Positions 23,892 to 36,081 of a DNA stretch of 64,000 nucleotides are shown here, piece by piece. Source of the stretch: Rutpela maculata (lineage: Eukaryota; Arthropoda; Insecta; Coleoptera; Cerambycidae); contig OW386289.2 of NCBI GenBank assembly GCA_936432065.2, positions 164,857,348 through 164,921,347 of the forward strand, given 5' to 3'. Both the position numbers and the translations under genes were made by a program. The stretch's first letter is position 1. Every line of letters starts with the position of its first letter. A model generated the notes under the pieces. That model searched no databases. It was given only the letters and a program-made list of their open reading frames with translations, and was not told the DNA's origin.

Positions 23892-25202
23892 CAGGGGGTC
23901 TCACCAGGAACTGCATCGATCAATATAGGGAAAAGTACGCACCAGAAAATATTGAAAATTTAAGGAGCTACTAATGGCAGTGTGGCCAATCCAACTAAAA
24001 TAATTACAAGCATCTGGCACTTCCGGTTATACCGGAAGTCGATACCGACTTGCTTATTTTAAATGGAACCCCCTATATGTTTTACAGTTTTCGGAAAGAG
24101 CATAAAATTCTGAGTCAAAAACACCCTATGCCTAAACCAGGGTGTATTAAATAGGTGATGCGACAGGGACCCGTTGAGTAGCTTCATAAGTGCTTACTTT
24201 GAATATAATAATAGATGGCAGGAGAAATAAGTTCTGTTGTTATTTATGCATACAAAGACAATTTTGCATTTTCTGTGCATGCATGCATACAATGTTGCAT
24301 ACATTCCCGACATTTTGTTTGTGTTTAGTGAAACAAGAGTCCAATGACATCTGACATTAAGTAGCTAAATTAAAAATATTGAAAGAATATATGCAACACT
24401 ACATGCAGAAAAGCAAATTCTTCTATCTATATACAGGATTTTGTAGTACCTTATAGCTCGCGCCATCTACTAAATTAAATAGAAAGCATGCACTTATGAA
24501 GCCATTATTATCATAGGAAAGTGACGTATGTCGGACCACCTATTTAATACACCTGGCCTAAACCCAGCCGTTTCAGAGATATTTGACATTTAAAAAAAAA
24601 ATTGACAGGTGTAATGGTTTACGTTAACCTTAACTATAACTTTCTTCGTGTAAAAGATACTCATTTGCTTTTTGGCATGTAGAAAGAACACGAGGATAGC
24701 TGCACTTTACAATTGAATTACATTCAATAATAGTCTACCAAGTGTTCCATTTTTGACGTTACATTTTGTAAACTATTTTTTTACATCAAGTTATGTAGAA
24801 TTAAGTTCCTTTTTTTTCTGATATAAGCATTGTGGGGGTTTAAGTTACAACTTTTTGAAATATTTGCGATTTTCTTAGAAATTTAAGAAATGTTAGTAAA
24901 AATTTTATCAAATTTTTCTTAAATGTCAAATATCTCTGAAACGGCTGAGTTTAGGCATAGGGTATTCTACATATTTTTGACTAAGAATTTTCTGCTCTTT
25001 TCGAAAACCCTAAAATATATAGGGTAGTCCATATAAAATAAGCAAGTTGGTATCGACTTCCGGTATAACCGGAAGTGCCAGATGCTTGTAATTATTTTAG
25101 TTGGATTGGCCATACTGTCATTAGTAGCTTCCAAAATTTTCAAAATTTTCTGCTGCATACTTTTTCCTATATCGATCAATGCAGTTCCTGGTGCCTATCC
25201 TA
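23892..25202. mobile_element. 1.3-kb foldback-like Tc1/mariner element with a nested MITE
   Basis: It begins CAGGGGGTCTCACCAGGAAC after TA (23890-23891). Blocks of about 230 bp at 23892-24135 recur inverted at 24935-25200: GATCGATG/CATCGATC with CAGTTCCTGGTG, GGCACTTCCGG…, and TATGCCTAAAC. The right terminus is degraded. The centre is non-coding. The 418-bp MITE at 24138-24555 was inserted at its inner left arm. Confidence 0.7.
24138..24555. mobile_element. 418-bp MITE with 8-bp target duplication
   Basis: The ends CAGGGTGTATTAAATAGGTG and CACCTATTTAATACACCTG are near-perfect inverted repeats. The target duplication GCCTAAAC is exact at 24130-24137 and 24556-24563. An 8-bp duplication with CAGGG ends fits a hAT-type element. 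It interrupts one arm of the foldback at 23892-25202. Confidence 0.9.
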
Positions 25203-25349
25203 TATACTTTTTATTTTCAATTTTGAACAGATATTCCATGTTGGTAGCGCCTGACTGCAACTATCATTCGTCTCGTAATAGTCGACAATGCTAGTATGCA
25301 TATAAATTTTTTCTGTCAGAAGTCATAGTGTTTATTAGGTATTCATCAA

Positions 25350-26110
25350 CGCCCGATTGAAAATTCTATTTGTATTGGTAATAGTTTTATTAAAAATACC
25401 GTAATAATATTTTTAGATAAAATTGTTATATCATCTAACCTACATAAAGTTCGCTCGAACCTGAAACACGCCAGGTATATTAAAGATTAAATATCTTGTA
25501 TATTTTTGCATTTCTATTTTCTTAATAAAAAATCTTTGAAACATGTTTCTCTAAAGTTATAACAACTCATGATTTATATAAAATGATCTCATGCATCACC
25601 CTACATGACGGAGATGACCCAATTTCACTAGGAAGTGTTCTGCCATGCCATTTTATACATGCATTAAATCTGAAGCAAAGATTTTATGTTCAACAGAAAT
25701 TATCTTTTTTAATAGATATTCGCAGTGGGCAACGTCCGACTGCAACTTTTATTATTTTCATAATAGTCTTATTAAAAATACCTCAGTAACATTTTAAGAC
25801 AAAACTGATATATCGTTAACCTGGGTACAGTTCGCTTGAACCTGAAAGACGTACGGTATATCGCAGTTTTGATATCTTGCATTTTTTTTATGTTCTTAAT
25901 CAAAAACCTTTGGAAAATTATAATAAAATATAATTTATATAAACATGAGACACATGATTTACATCACGCTTCTGCAGATAACTCTGTATGACGGATATGA
26001 TCCAATTTCAATAGGAAGTATTCTTCCATTCTATTTTATATATGTTGCAAATTCGAAATGAAATTTTGTTAAGTCCAGTAGAAATTATCGTATAAACACT
26101 GTAGGAAACT
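25350..26110. repeat. Diverged tandem repeat, ~383-bp unit, two copies
   Basis: CGCCCGATTG…TTTATTAAAAATACC at 25350 recurs as CGTCCGACTG…CTTATTAAAAATACC at 25733. The order of later blocks is kept: GTTCGCT[C/T]GAACCTGAAA; TATGACGGA/CATGACGGA with GATGACCCAATTTCA/GATATGATCCAATTTCA; AATTATC. A shorter match (GACTGCAACTATCATTCG…) near 25252 hints at a third partial unit. Confidence 0.75.
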
Positions 26111-26216
26111 AAAGACATTTTCAATATTAAAACTAATGCAATTATTCTTAACATGCTTTAGAGCCCTATTTTCAAAATTAAACAGCATTTTGATGTATGT
26201 TAGATTGTTCGTTATA

Positions 26217-26538
26217 ATATAACACCCATAAAGTTACATTTTTCAAGCATTAAATAATTAATAACTGAGAAACGAATAGTTTTTCTAAAAAAAAAATTCT
26301 TCATTTTCTATTAAAATTCACATTTTCCAGCACTCAGCGGTACTTTCAAATTCGGCTGCTAGTTCAAAATTTTTGGTAATTTTTAAATGAGAATTCTTGG
26401 CCTACAAAATTTGAAACTGGGTGGTAGAAAAAGTGAATTTAAACAGAAAATAGAAAATGATTATTTTCGAAATACACTTCGTTTCCAAGTTTTTAATTAT
26501 TTAATATTGGAAAAAAATGTAACTTTATGGGTGTTATA
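26217..26538. repeat. 322-bp palindromic element
   Basis: TATAACACCCATAAAGTTAC at 26217 pairs with the inverse GTAACTTTATGGGTGTTATA ending at 26538. Inner blocks (AATTATTTAAT, CATTTTCTATT) are also mirrored; arms are about 120 bp. The small frame at 26387-26596 falls inside the arm and is not a gene. Confidence 0.65.
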
Positions 26539-27074
26539 TAAGGAGCAATATAAGATAGATAAGAAATATTCAGCCACAATTAATGAAATGATCTAATCCA
26601 AATGCATTTGACTTTATACTATGTACAATAAGTTCAATTTCCTGGATACTAACTTAATAGTAAACTGTCTATTAGATGAGTACCTATGTAAATTGTAGTA
26701 ATTACAAATTCAGAAAAATAATCATTAATGTCATCAGGGTTAGATAACTCTGGAGGAAAATATACTATATTATATTTTTCGACCATATTCCTAATTCACT
26801 CAAACCTTTTCAATCACCCTTGTCTCACACACTAAAGAGCCTATTTAAGTAAGTTTTCTATTCTCTTCTAATGATATAATATAAAGTTTCTGAATTCTGA
26901 ACGTAACTAATCAGCTTCATTTTTAGATATATTATATTTATTTATAGGTATATCCTCTCTCGTCATGATTTTTGGTAACATCAATAGTATCATCATCAGT
27001 TTTTGGCTTACTTACACTTACTGTATGCAGAGGTACATGTTTATCAAACAATTTGAGAATGTTATTCATGAGAA

Positions 27075-27105
27075 TTTAATAATAATAATAACAATAATAA
27101 TAAAC
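27075..27105. repeat. AAT/AAC microsatellite
   Basis: A run of AAT and AAC triplets from about 27078 to 27103, adjoining a segment resembling a SINE tail (CCTTTATTGATA) in the minus orientation. Confidence 0.7.
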
Positions 27106-27179
27106 CGCCTTTATTGATATTTAAGTCCTTGCGGAGTTTAGCATAGCTATTCCATCACTCAACTAAAATCCTCCACATG

Positions 27180-27300
27180 TGGAAAATTTTCATGTCGTTA
27201 CACTACTAGTAAGATTTTTGTAAGATGTTTTACATAACTTTGACTAACTTCATAGATATAAGCCAATAAAGGCAATACTGTTTTTATAAATAATAGACTT
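27180..27300 (+). mobile_element. SINE 3' fragment related to 30600-30840
   Basis: The blocks ATTTTTGTAAGATGTTTTACATAACTTTG…CATAGATATAAGCC…GGCAATACTG resemble ATTTTTGTAAAATGTCTTGGATAACTTTG…CGTAGATACAG…AACTGCC in the SINE at 30600. No tRNA-like head is present. Confidence 0.45.
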
Positions 27301-27444
27301 ACCTGTTTCCTTGCAACTTAAATTGTTCTGCAATCTCTGGAGGTACAGAAATAACTAACGTATATTAAAATGTTTCAAAGATCACTTGGTGTTACATTTT
27401 CCATGGCATACAATTTATGTGGAAGAAAAGTTTTACCATCACTA

Positions 27445-27560
27445 TACATTTATCTCGAAAGCTCAGTAGCTCAGTAGCTCAGTTTATGTTTTAGGCTTGC
27501 TACCAAGGAGTTCTGCGTTTGAATTCTGGTTAGGGTATAAATATTTATTTATTTATTTGT
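27445..27560 (+). mobile_element. tRNA-like SINE head fragment
   Basis: TAGCTCAGTTTATG (27477-27490) resembles a polymerase III A box, with the AGCTCAGT unit present three times. GTTTGAATTCTGG (27517-27529) resembles a B box about 40 bp downstream. A run of ATTT repeats follows. The match is too poor for a functional tRNA. Confidence 0.45.
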
Positions 27561-30465
27561 TTATCGAACAATATCCAAACAGGCCTGATCGGCTTAAATA
27601 CAAGGATAGTATTTTTAGATGTTATAGTACTGCTTTAGAAATATAATAGTCTAAATCTATAAGAGTATTAATGTTGTTAGCCAGTCGAAGCATGGTCACG
27701 AGAGGGGTGGAGGTGGAGTTAAATGCTATTGGTACATTAAACATTAATGTGCAGCGAATTCGTCCTGACGGTACATTAAATGGTATTAATGCTAAAATGT
27801 TCGGGTTATTAATTAAACTATTTGTAACTTTATATAAAAACATGAGTATCGCAACCTTATGTCTCATACCTATCAAGAGATATTATATTAAATTCAATTC
27901 GCAAATGAGCAGGTCTAACAGAATGATAGTTGGGTTTAGTATGGTATTTTTTATAATATAGATATTTGAGGAGTTTATTTTGTATTTTATCAGGTGCATT
28001 TAAGTAAATTTGAGGTTGTGACTGTAAATTATTGACGCAAATTCAAGTTTTGTTCTTACAAATGCATAGTAGTGTGCATAGTACAGGGTTGTAATTGTTC
28101 TAACGTTTGTGAAAGTGGATGTTTGTCTCATTATAAAACCCAACATTCGATTTGCCTATGCGGATATGTTTTCCATGTGCACAGAAAATGTCAGATGACA
28201 GTCATTCGTAACACCTAGATCTTTTACGCTGTTAGTTCTTTTTAAACTCGCATCATCCATCTTGTAGTCAAACACAATGGCTCCTTTTTCCGAGTAATTG
28301 TTATTATAAAACACTTTTTTTATATTAAATTGTAATTTAAAATCACAACTCCATTTATAAATACTATCAATATCTTTCTAGAGGCCCACACAATCTCTAA
28401 CGGTTTCAATTTTCTTAAAATCGTCTGCAAAAAGTGTACATTTTGAGAATTTGATAACCGAAGGCAGGTCGTTAATAAATAATATGAATAATAGTGGTCC
28501 CAGATTTGATCTTTGTGGTACTCCAGAATTTGCATAATATTTACCAGAAGTGTTCCCATTGTGCTTGACTACAAAACATTTATTTTGTAAGTAACTTTTT
28601 AAAAGCGACATCATTTTTGCAGACAAACAAAAAAAATTTATATAGTTTTTCCAATAACACGTCATGATCTACTTTATCAAACGCTTTGCTAAAATCTGTG
28701 AAAATAGTATCGAGTTGTTTTTTTTTCCTCTAATGTTTCGAAACCGCGATTAGTAAATATAAACAAGTTAGTATTAATAGAACTTTTGGCTACAAAACCA
28801 TATTGCTCATCAGCTAAATTTTTTTCTACATGTCTGTATAAATGAGAATATATAATTTGTTCAAACAATTTAGCTGGAGCGCACATTATAATTATACCCC
28901 TGTAGTTTTCTATATCCATTTATCCCCTGACTTATGAATTGGAGTATATGTAGCTAGCTTCCATGCAGTAGGAAAAATAGAAGTTTTTAATATCAGATTG
29001 AAGAATGAGGTAATGGAACCTCTAACCATTCTTCACATCTCTTAATCACGTAGGGAGGTATTCCATCAATACCTGCCGCTTTTTTAGGTTTAAGTTTTTT
29101 AATAGCCGCATTATAATCCAATTCACCAATCAGGTTCAAGTTGAACACGTCATTACAAATATTTCGACTATCGTCTGAAAATTCTAATCTATAATTGGGT
29201 TTTTCAATATTATAAACTGATGAAAAGAATTTAGCAAAATTTTGCGCAGTTTCACTATGATGCACTTTAACTCCCTTGTATATATAATCATTATTATTTA
29301 AACATTCCTCTTTCTTCTTATCAAAATAATTCCAAAATACATTTGGTTCGGAAATTAAATATTGTTCAATATTTTTTGAATACTTTTTGTGCTCAGCTTT
29401 TATTAACTATTTTAATTTTTTCCTGGTTTCTAAATATTTATCACAATGATGTACTGAAATATCTTTTAATTTTCTATATTTATTTTTTCTTTTAACAAAT
29501 TTTTAATTTGTTTATTAAACCAAATAGGAAGTTTTTTATAATTAGGATTGAATTTTAATTTTGGAACACACTTCAAAAATATTGTTTAAAATTTCGTACA
29601 TTTTCTCTAATACTATATTTACATTACTTTGTGCTATAACGTTATCCCAATTAGCGTCCCTAATATTTTCACTTAACTGTAAGAAATCTGGCATTCTAAA
29701 GTTAAATTTACATTCTCTATTTGATTTTTTTTCTCTTTATTTTCCTTACTATGATCACATTCAATTTTAATTTCTAGAGCTGGGTGGTATAAATCTTCAC
29801 TTACATACGGCGAAGTCTCTCTAGACACCTTACATTTATTCAAATTTTGTTCTGAACAAATTACCAAACCTAATGTCTTACCTTGAGAATTCTTTATATT
29901 ATTGAAGAGCAGAAATGAGTTGAAATTTAAAAAAACGTATAAACAGTTCAATCTTTGGCTCATATTTTGAAATACTGTATCCACGCCTTTTACTTCTGAT
30001 TGTTAAAATCACCAAACATATATACGTAATTATTGTTATTAACTTCATCCTGTAAAAAGTTAAATAATTCAATGTAACTATTAACTAAACTATTTGGTGG
30101 TATGTAAACAGCAATGAAACAGTACTTTATACCACTTTTAATTCTAATATTTACCGACAAAGCCTCGAAATTTGAGAATTTTTCCTTAATATCTATAATT
30201 TTGTATTTTTTACTTACAACTATTAATACCCCACCACCTTTAGTTTTACCAGTGAGTTCAAAATTTCTGATATATTATAAACATCAGTATCAACCAATTT
30301 CCCATCCTCTATTCCCTCTCTCAACCATGTTTCAACCGCTACAATTTTATCAAAATCATGTTCTGTTCTATTCATTTAAAATTCTTGTGTTTTTGTCCCT
30401 AGACTTCTACAATTTTGAAAATATACAATCAAATTTGAAATGTTTGTATGACATGTCATACTAAA
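27546..30465 (-). pseudogene. Nearly full-length dead LINE (endonuclease plus reverse transcriptase), CR1/Jockey-like
   Basis: Minus-strand reading from 30465: an AP-endonuclease start (VYFQNCRSLGTKTQEF, VAVETWLREGIEDG with the catalytic Glu) at about 30440-30290. Then the middle domain near 29980-29270. Reverse transcriptase follows: LKPKKAAGIDGIPPYVIK near 29110-29060, ENYRGI near 28915, EQIIYSHL…DEQYGF near 28860-28790, a GVPQ..NLGPLLFILFINDL block near 28520-28470, and the catalytic LFADD near 28430. The thumb and tail (RHKVAILMFLYKVTNSLINN…) run to about 27620. A (AAAT)n tail ends at 27546. Stops and frameshifts throughout rule out activity. Length, about 2.9 kb, is close to complete for ORF2. 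Confidence 0.88.
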
Positions 30466-30594
30466 ACTAAATGTAAACAGTACTATATTCAATACGCGGT
30501 ATATTACAAAAAGGTATAGACAGTGCAGCTCTAACCTATACCTATTAACTAATCAAAAGCAATACCATTTAGTGACGTTTTTAATATGTTACCG

Positions 30595-30840
30595 GAGGAT
30601 AGCAGAGCTAGACCTCGATGAAGTGAGACAACTCAGCTAGTGTCTCTTGTCTTTCCTGAGTTCAAATCTCACCTGGGGCAGATGGCTGTGTCGAAGGGAA
30701 TAGGTATTGTGCTGCTACCTGTGTTGTTGGAAACATCTTCGATCTCTTAGCATTTTTGTAAAATGTCTTGGATAACTTTGTCTAATTTCGTAGATACAGA
30801 AAATTAAAACTGCCAATGAAGTTATTATTATCAATAAAGG
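30595..30840 (+). mobile_element. tRNA-derived SINE
   Basis: An A-box-like TAGCAGAGCTAG lies at 30600-30611 and a B-box-like GAGTTCAAATCTC at 30659-30671, spaced as in a tRNA gene. A tRNA-unrelated body follows, with the ATTTTTGTAAAATGTC block, and an AT-rich tail (GTTATTATTATCAATAAAGG) near 30820-30840. The tRNA fold is not preserved. Confidence 0.6.
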
Positions 30841-31530
30841 AAATATTGCTATAGTCCAATATTAGCAGTCTTCGCACGCCTTTGATATTTGCCCCGTAAG
30901 CGGAAGCTCTTCGACATGCATATTTATGGAAAGAGAAATAAAACCAATTTAGTCTTCCAAAGTGTAAACAGTCTAAAAGCTTTGAACTGTCTGCAAGAAA
31001 AGCGATCGATATGCTGCCTACTGTCTCGTGGAAAATTATTATTTCACCCGCTTGATGAAATTGATGTTAATTAGATAAATGGATTGATGATGACTGGCTT
31101 CATTAGGGCTGTAGCTTTTTGCTTAATGCTTTTTTGTGCGCATAGTGCAACGTGTCAAAAATGACTAATGATGATCTAGAGTAATTTTAAAACGTCACCA
31201 AGTGGTTACATTCACGATAGGTTTGGCAGCTGTCCGTCGAGGTAATTGAAATTTAATAAGTGAGTTTTAATATAAAAATGTAATTTTTAAAACAAAGCTG
31301 TAACAGCACATTTTAGCTTCTGTGTAACCTATGTAACACCAAAGTTTGGTACGTTTTAAGCAATTGCATGACGAGGGCTTCACAACTCCTTTACTGCGAA
31401 AATGTTAAAATGCGTTTAGTCAAAATCTGATGAAAATTTGAGCTATATGTATATAGTAGGCAGATGGAAACCTTATAACTTTTAAAATGAATATCTGTAT
31501 TAAAAAACAAAAGTTGTCTTCTATTGATTA
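30841..31530. other. No recognisable gene
   Basis: The open frame at 30889-31074 shows no known motif. A loose inverted match (TTAGTGACGTTTTTAA at 30569, TTTTAAAACGTCACCA at 31186) might mark an element enclosing the SINE, but is too weak to claim. Confidence 0.35.
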
Positions 31531-31536
31531 GATATT

Positions 31537-32230
31537 ACTTCCACGTCCAGTGGAAGTATAGTAACGACAAAAAAAATTTTTTAAAATTTTTATTGTTCAA
31601 ATAGGCTTAGAAAGTCACGAAACGTCGAGATTTTAAGTTTGAGCGAAAAATAATTCTGTCTGTCGGTCTGTCTGTAACTTTTCTTGTGCGCACGTTTACT
31701 CTGGAACCGTTTGAGATATTGACTTGAAATTTGGTACACATATGTACATTAACGAGATCTAGAACTAGATGATATTTTCATCTTGTTCCGTCGAAGGGTT
31801 TGGGGGTAAATTGGGGTAAATTTGGGGAAAATAGGTAAATCAAGCAGGTAAGAGCCCATAAAATTGGTATTTAGTATAGACAAGAGAAGCTGAGGTCTCA
31901 AAACAAAAATTTGGCATTAGCCACCCCCATTACCACCCCCACCCTATTATTAAAGGGGATGAAAAAAAATGTGATTTAGGGTGTGTACAAGAACCAGAAA
32001 CCTGAAAATGTTTTCTTACTTGATCCACCCCCACTACCACCCCCTATCACCACCCCCACCCCGCTACCGATGTGGGGTATCGTTTTATGGGTTTTTGGGG
32101 TAAAGGATTTCAAATATTATATTATTAAAGTTCCATAAACAATTATTTCCACATACAAAATGTTTCCGTTGTGAGTGACTTAGATAAAAAATCTGGATGT
32201 GGAAGTAGTGATTCCTTGGGCAGCGGTTTT
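31537..32230 (-). mobile_element. Copy C of the DINE-1-like repeat, full length
   Basis: The hairpin end starts at 31537 (ACTTCCACGTCCAGTGGAAG). The GTCT/GTCG block lies near 31658-31676, the doubled C-rich block near 32025-32060, and the GGGCAGCGGTTTT terminus at about 32230. It carries every block of copy B in the same order. Confidence 0.85.
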
Positions 32231-32256
32231 TTTACCTCCGTTGCTAATCTTCAATT

Positions 32257-32495
32257 ACTTCCACATTCAGTGGAAGTATAGTAACGACAAAAAAATGTTT
32301 AAAAATTTTTCAAATAGGCTTAGAATGTCATGAAATGTCGAGATTTTAAGTTTGAGCAAAAAAAGTATTCTGTCTGTCGGTCTGTCTGTAACTTCTTTTG
32401 TGCGCACGATTACTCTGGAACCGTTTAAGATATTGACTTTAAATTTGGTACACGGATGTATTTTAACAAAATCTGGAACTAAATTATATTTTCAT
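32257..32495 (-). mobile_element. Copy D of the DINE-1-like repeat, truncated
   Basis: The hairpin end (ACTTCCACATTCAGTGGAAG) begins 27 bp after copy C ends, in the same orientation. It runs through the microsatellite and the ACTCTGGAACCGTTTAAGAT block, then stops near 32495. Confidence 0.8.
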
Positions 32496-33960
32496 AAAAA
32501 GTGTTTATCTACTTTTAAATGGTTGCCAAAACTAGATCGATTATTAATTTTCAAAAAACATTTTTTAAATTTTCTTCCTGTTTGTCCAATATCTTAGGAC
32601 AAGTTTCGCAAGTAAGCTTATATAGTTCCAACATTTTTTCTTTTTTTGTTTTATTTTTGTTTTGTTTTTTATATATGAGCCTACAGTATTGCTATATCCA
32701 GACCTTGTTTCCTTGATTTTAACGATGGATCTTCAATGTAACTTAAAGATCTAAAGGATGATGAAAAATGATTGTCCTTTCAAATCAGGAAAATTACTTA
32801 TATTATTTTAATAGAGATAGATAATTCACCAAAGGAAAGGTACAACGTTAATTTATATACCATTTAAACATGAATGACAATAAATAAATTACGTTATGGA
32901 AATTTAAATCAAACATAGTTAATTCTGAAACCTACATACAACACAATACAACAATGAGCAATGTAATGGGCTGTTATGTAAAACTGATTTATTCGTGGGT
33001 AGATTTACTCTCTAAAAATAATATTCTAAATTTACTTTGGCTTATTAATTTAATCTGCGGGCTTACGTTTGCTTATTTTAAGCAGTCACTGTCCGAATTA
33101 GTTAATTAGGTTAATTTACACATGTTAATTCAAAATAACATGTTATATTATTATATATAATTTATTGCAACGGCTTGCTCTGAACGAGTACAGGAATCTG
33201 ATGAATGTGCAAAATTGATTTAAAAAATAAGAAATGTGAAATAAACAAGGTAAATCAAAAGTCCTGTGTATAATTAATTCTTTGATTGTTATTTTTGGAA
33301 AAAGCACACGGACACGTAAATTGTAGTTTACTATCAACCTCCCATCTCCTAGCGACCTTTACATATTGCAAATTCCTTGTTTGGATATAGCATTAAAAAT
33401 TAGATTAAGTCCTTGATGATGACATTTTGATGAATAAAAAAAATGTATCATTAACAAAAGCAGTGATTATTTATTTATTTAATTAAGGGCATAGCAGGAT
33501 AAGCGTGTAAAATCTGCCCCCAAACAAAATTTTGAAGGGGCTTAACCTAACTATGATTTTCCCAAAATTTCAAACCTGCAGCCACCATATTGGAGGAGTG
33601 GTGGGGGTTTTTTTGATTTTCGTTTTTTGAAATTTTCTCGGATACCGTTATACGAAAAAATCCGAAAAAAATCACAGTTGTTACTTACATGTTGGACTAT
33701 TTACCCAATTTTTTTCATAATTTTTAAATGCAAATTTCGTATGCAAAAAAAAATTTCAAATTTTTGCATACAATTTCTTGGCATTTTAAGAAAGAAGGCC
33801 ACTCTGAATTTTTCATCGTAAATTATTCATTTATCAAGGCTTATTCTCAAATTATTTTCATATTTTTAAAAAATGTGGAAGATAGTTAAAAAAACGAAAA
33901 ACTGCATTACAGACCATTCTCTTATACGCACCTCACTAACATTTGGACGCATGTCTTGTT
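32496..33960. other. No recognisable gene
   Basis: Long T runs and short motif-free frames only. The GGGGGCTT-like piece near 33530-33610 could be a degraded repeat, without visible ends. Confidence 0.4.
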
Positions 33961-33985
33961 AACAAATATAAGGTGTTTAATAATT

Positions 33986-34300
33986 GGACATACGCTAACT
34001 TTTGTTCCTATACATTATTTGGATAGGAGTTACCATTTTCCAGATATCATTGTTACCGTTTTCGAGATAAATGTCTGCAAATTACAATATTATTATTAGT
34101 ATTATTAATTTTTTCAGTTTATTTTATTTTTGTTATGTTAATAATATAAAGTTATATTATACGCCTTACAATAATTGTCACAGTTATTTCCTCTAAGTGA
34201 TTTACCGATATATGAATTTCTATATTTTCTTAATTTTGGACTCATTTATCTGTAAAATGGTAACTCCTATCAAAATATTGTATAGGAACAAAATTGTAGA
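33986..34300. repeat. Inverted repeat pair, ~50-bp arms
   Basis: TTTTGTTCCTATACATTATT…GATAGGAGTTACCATTTTCCAG at 33992-34040 pairs with CTGTAAAATGGTAACTCCTATC…TATAGGAACAAAATT at 34251-34297. Probably part of a foldback-type DNA element whose outer ends I cannot place. Confidence 0.55.
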
Positions 34301-35950
34301 AAATTTTATGCCCATTGTTTTTTGTGAAAAAAGTTTTTGTCCATCTTTTTTAGTTTTTGTGTTAAATGACGCCCATGGTGGACTAGTTGCTTACCAAGGT
34401 CGAATATATTGGGGCCATGTGCCACGCCTACTTTTCCAGTCTCTCCTTATTTTGTCGCTGCTAGAATCTGTGATAGTGCAGTAACCGTTTCTTAGGCGCC
34501 GCCTTATTGGAAAATGAAGATTCGCGATTTCCTTAACAGTCAGCTTCCTCACCATCGGATTAGCCGCAGTAACCTTCGGGGCCACTGTGACCACAGCTCT
34601 GCCTCGATCACCTGATCTCACATCTTGCGACATCTTCTTATGAGTGTACGTTAAGGATAAATGGTACATTCCATTGCTATTTTTGCAAACTTAATCAAAA
34701 TTGACATTGTGAAATCCGATGAATCATTTTGAGTTATGTAAAATACACACCACAAACATTGTGACGTACTTCCCGGTGAGGCTGTAAAGTATCACTTTGA
34801 CATCCTTAGAACAGCTGTACTTACGGTACGGTTGCTTGGGCGTCAGTTTCTAATCAAATGGTGGAACACCTAAAAATATACTTCGAAAATATTAGTGAAT
34901 ATTTTTAACTTTTTAATAGCTTCACGAAACACAATGAAAGTGGAGATACAGTCATTGTGGATATCATTCAGAAGAATGAATATAAAATTTTAACGATGCG
35001 ACGTACTGAAAGGGCGAAACCAAAAAATGTGGCAAAGTCGCGTAGCGCCTATAGGCAATTATTTGGCAAAAATTAGTTAAAATGGCCGGTTTCTGGAATA
35101 AAACAAATTTGGATTCAATGTCACTCAGACGCTGTGTGGCAGGTTCTTCCACAATATCAGATCAACGTTTGCCCCGTTCGCCTTTTGCCAAATGGTTTTC
35201 CCTGAACTATCAACCACTCTCAGGTATGGTTGAGTGGCAGTATCAGTGTCTAGCGTCAGTTTCAAAAGTGAGGTTCCGAAGTGCTTGTTGTTCGTCATTT
35301 TTTGATAATAACCTTAGAACTCTTCTCGGTCATTTAATATGCAATTAAAATTCTGGAAAAACAATCACACGTCATCTGTGGCCTTCAGAAAACACTATTT
35401 TCCACGATCGTTAAAAAAACTGTAAAACGTAGGTTTATGGTAATAGTTAAGAAAAGTAAATAGCGTGAAAAAAGTAATATTTTTTCACGCTTATGTATAA
35501 CTGAATTCATGAGTGCATTGAGGACATTTGAAGTTATCTCACGATGATCGCTTTAGAAACATCAAATTATGAGTTTGTATTTTGACGTTTAAGCTAATTT
35601 TGAAATTTATTTTTCTCAATATGGAAATTGAGGACTATCGTAGAAAAAAATGTTGTATGAAACTGATGCATAAAGTGACTTTTTTCACTCATGGGATTCC
35701 CGCATTCACCTACGGCTCATCCGTCAAACTTTCTATTCATAAAAAAATACCGTTTTATGCATTTGTTGCATAAATTACTATTTATAGAACGAACGTTGAT
35801 TTTTTTAATCAAGCGCAAAGTCATGAAATACTGCGACCTAGACAAGCATTTCTTGTCTTTTGTGTTTTACTGAACAAAAATTATTTTGCATTATAATTTG
35901 TAAAAGGTGTAAATATTTATTTAATTTACATCGAATACGTTTTTAAAATT
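34301..35950. other. No recognisable gene
   Basis: Frames at 34391-34669 (minus) and 35082-35348 (plus) are moderately GC-rich and may be relics of a coding element, but I recognise no motif in them. The rest is AT-rich. Confidence 0.35.
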
Positions 35951-35956
35951 ACTCTT

Positions 35957-36081
35957 TGTACAATTGTAGTGAACTTAAACTCACTACTATTGTAGATGCT
36001 CTGTTTCTAACACACGCTACAAATAATGTTAGAAAGGGAGCATCTCAAGCGGTGGTGAGTTTAAGGTGACAACGATTGTAC
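35957..36081. repeat. 125-bp hairpin element
   Basis: TGTACAATTGTAGTGAACTT, then AAACTCAC and later GATGCTC and TTTCTAACA, is mirrored by TGTTAGAAAGGGAGCATC…GTGAGTTTAAGGTGACAACG and ATTGTACA. The loop is about 14 bp. It abuts the large palindrome at 36084. Confidence 0.75.

Noticed and set aside
27477..27529. Functional tRNA gene
   Set aside because: Only loose A and B boxes; no acceptor-stem pairing or anticodon arm could be drawn.
30569..31201. Element enclosed by TTAGTGACGTTTTTAA / TTTTAAAACGTCACCA
   Set aside because: The inverted match is only about 16 bp and imperfect, with no target duplication seen.
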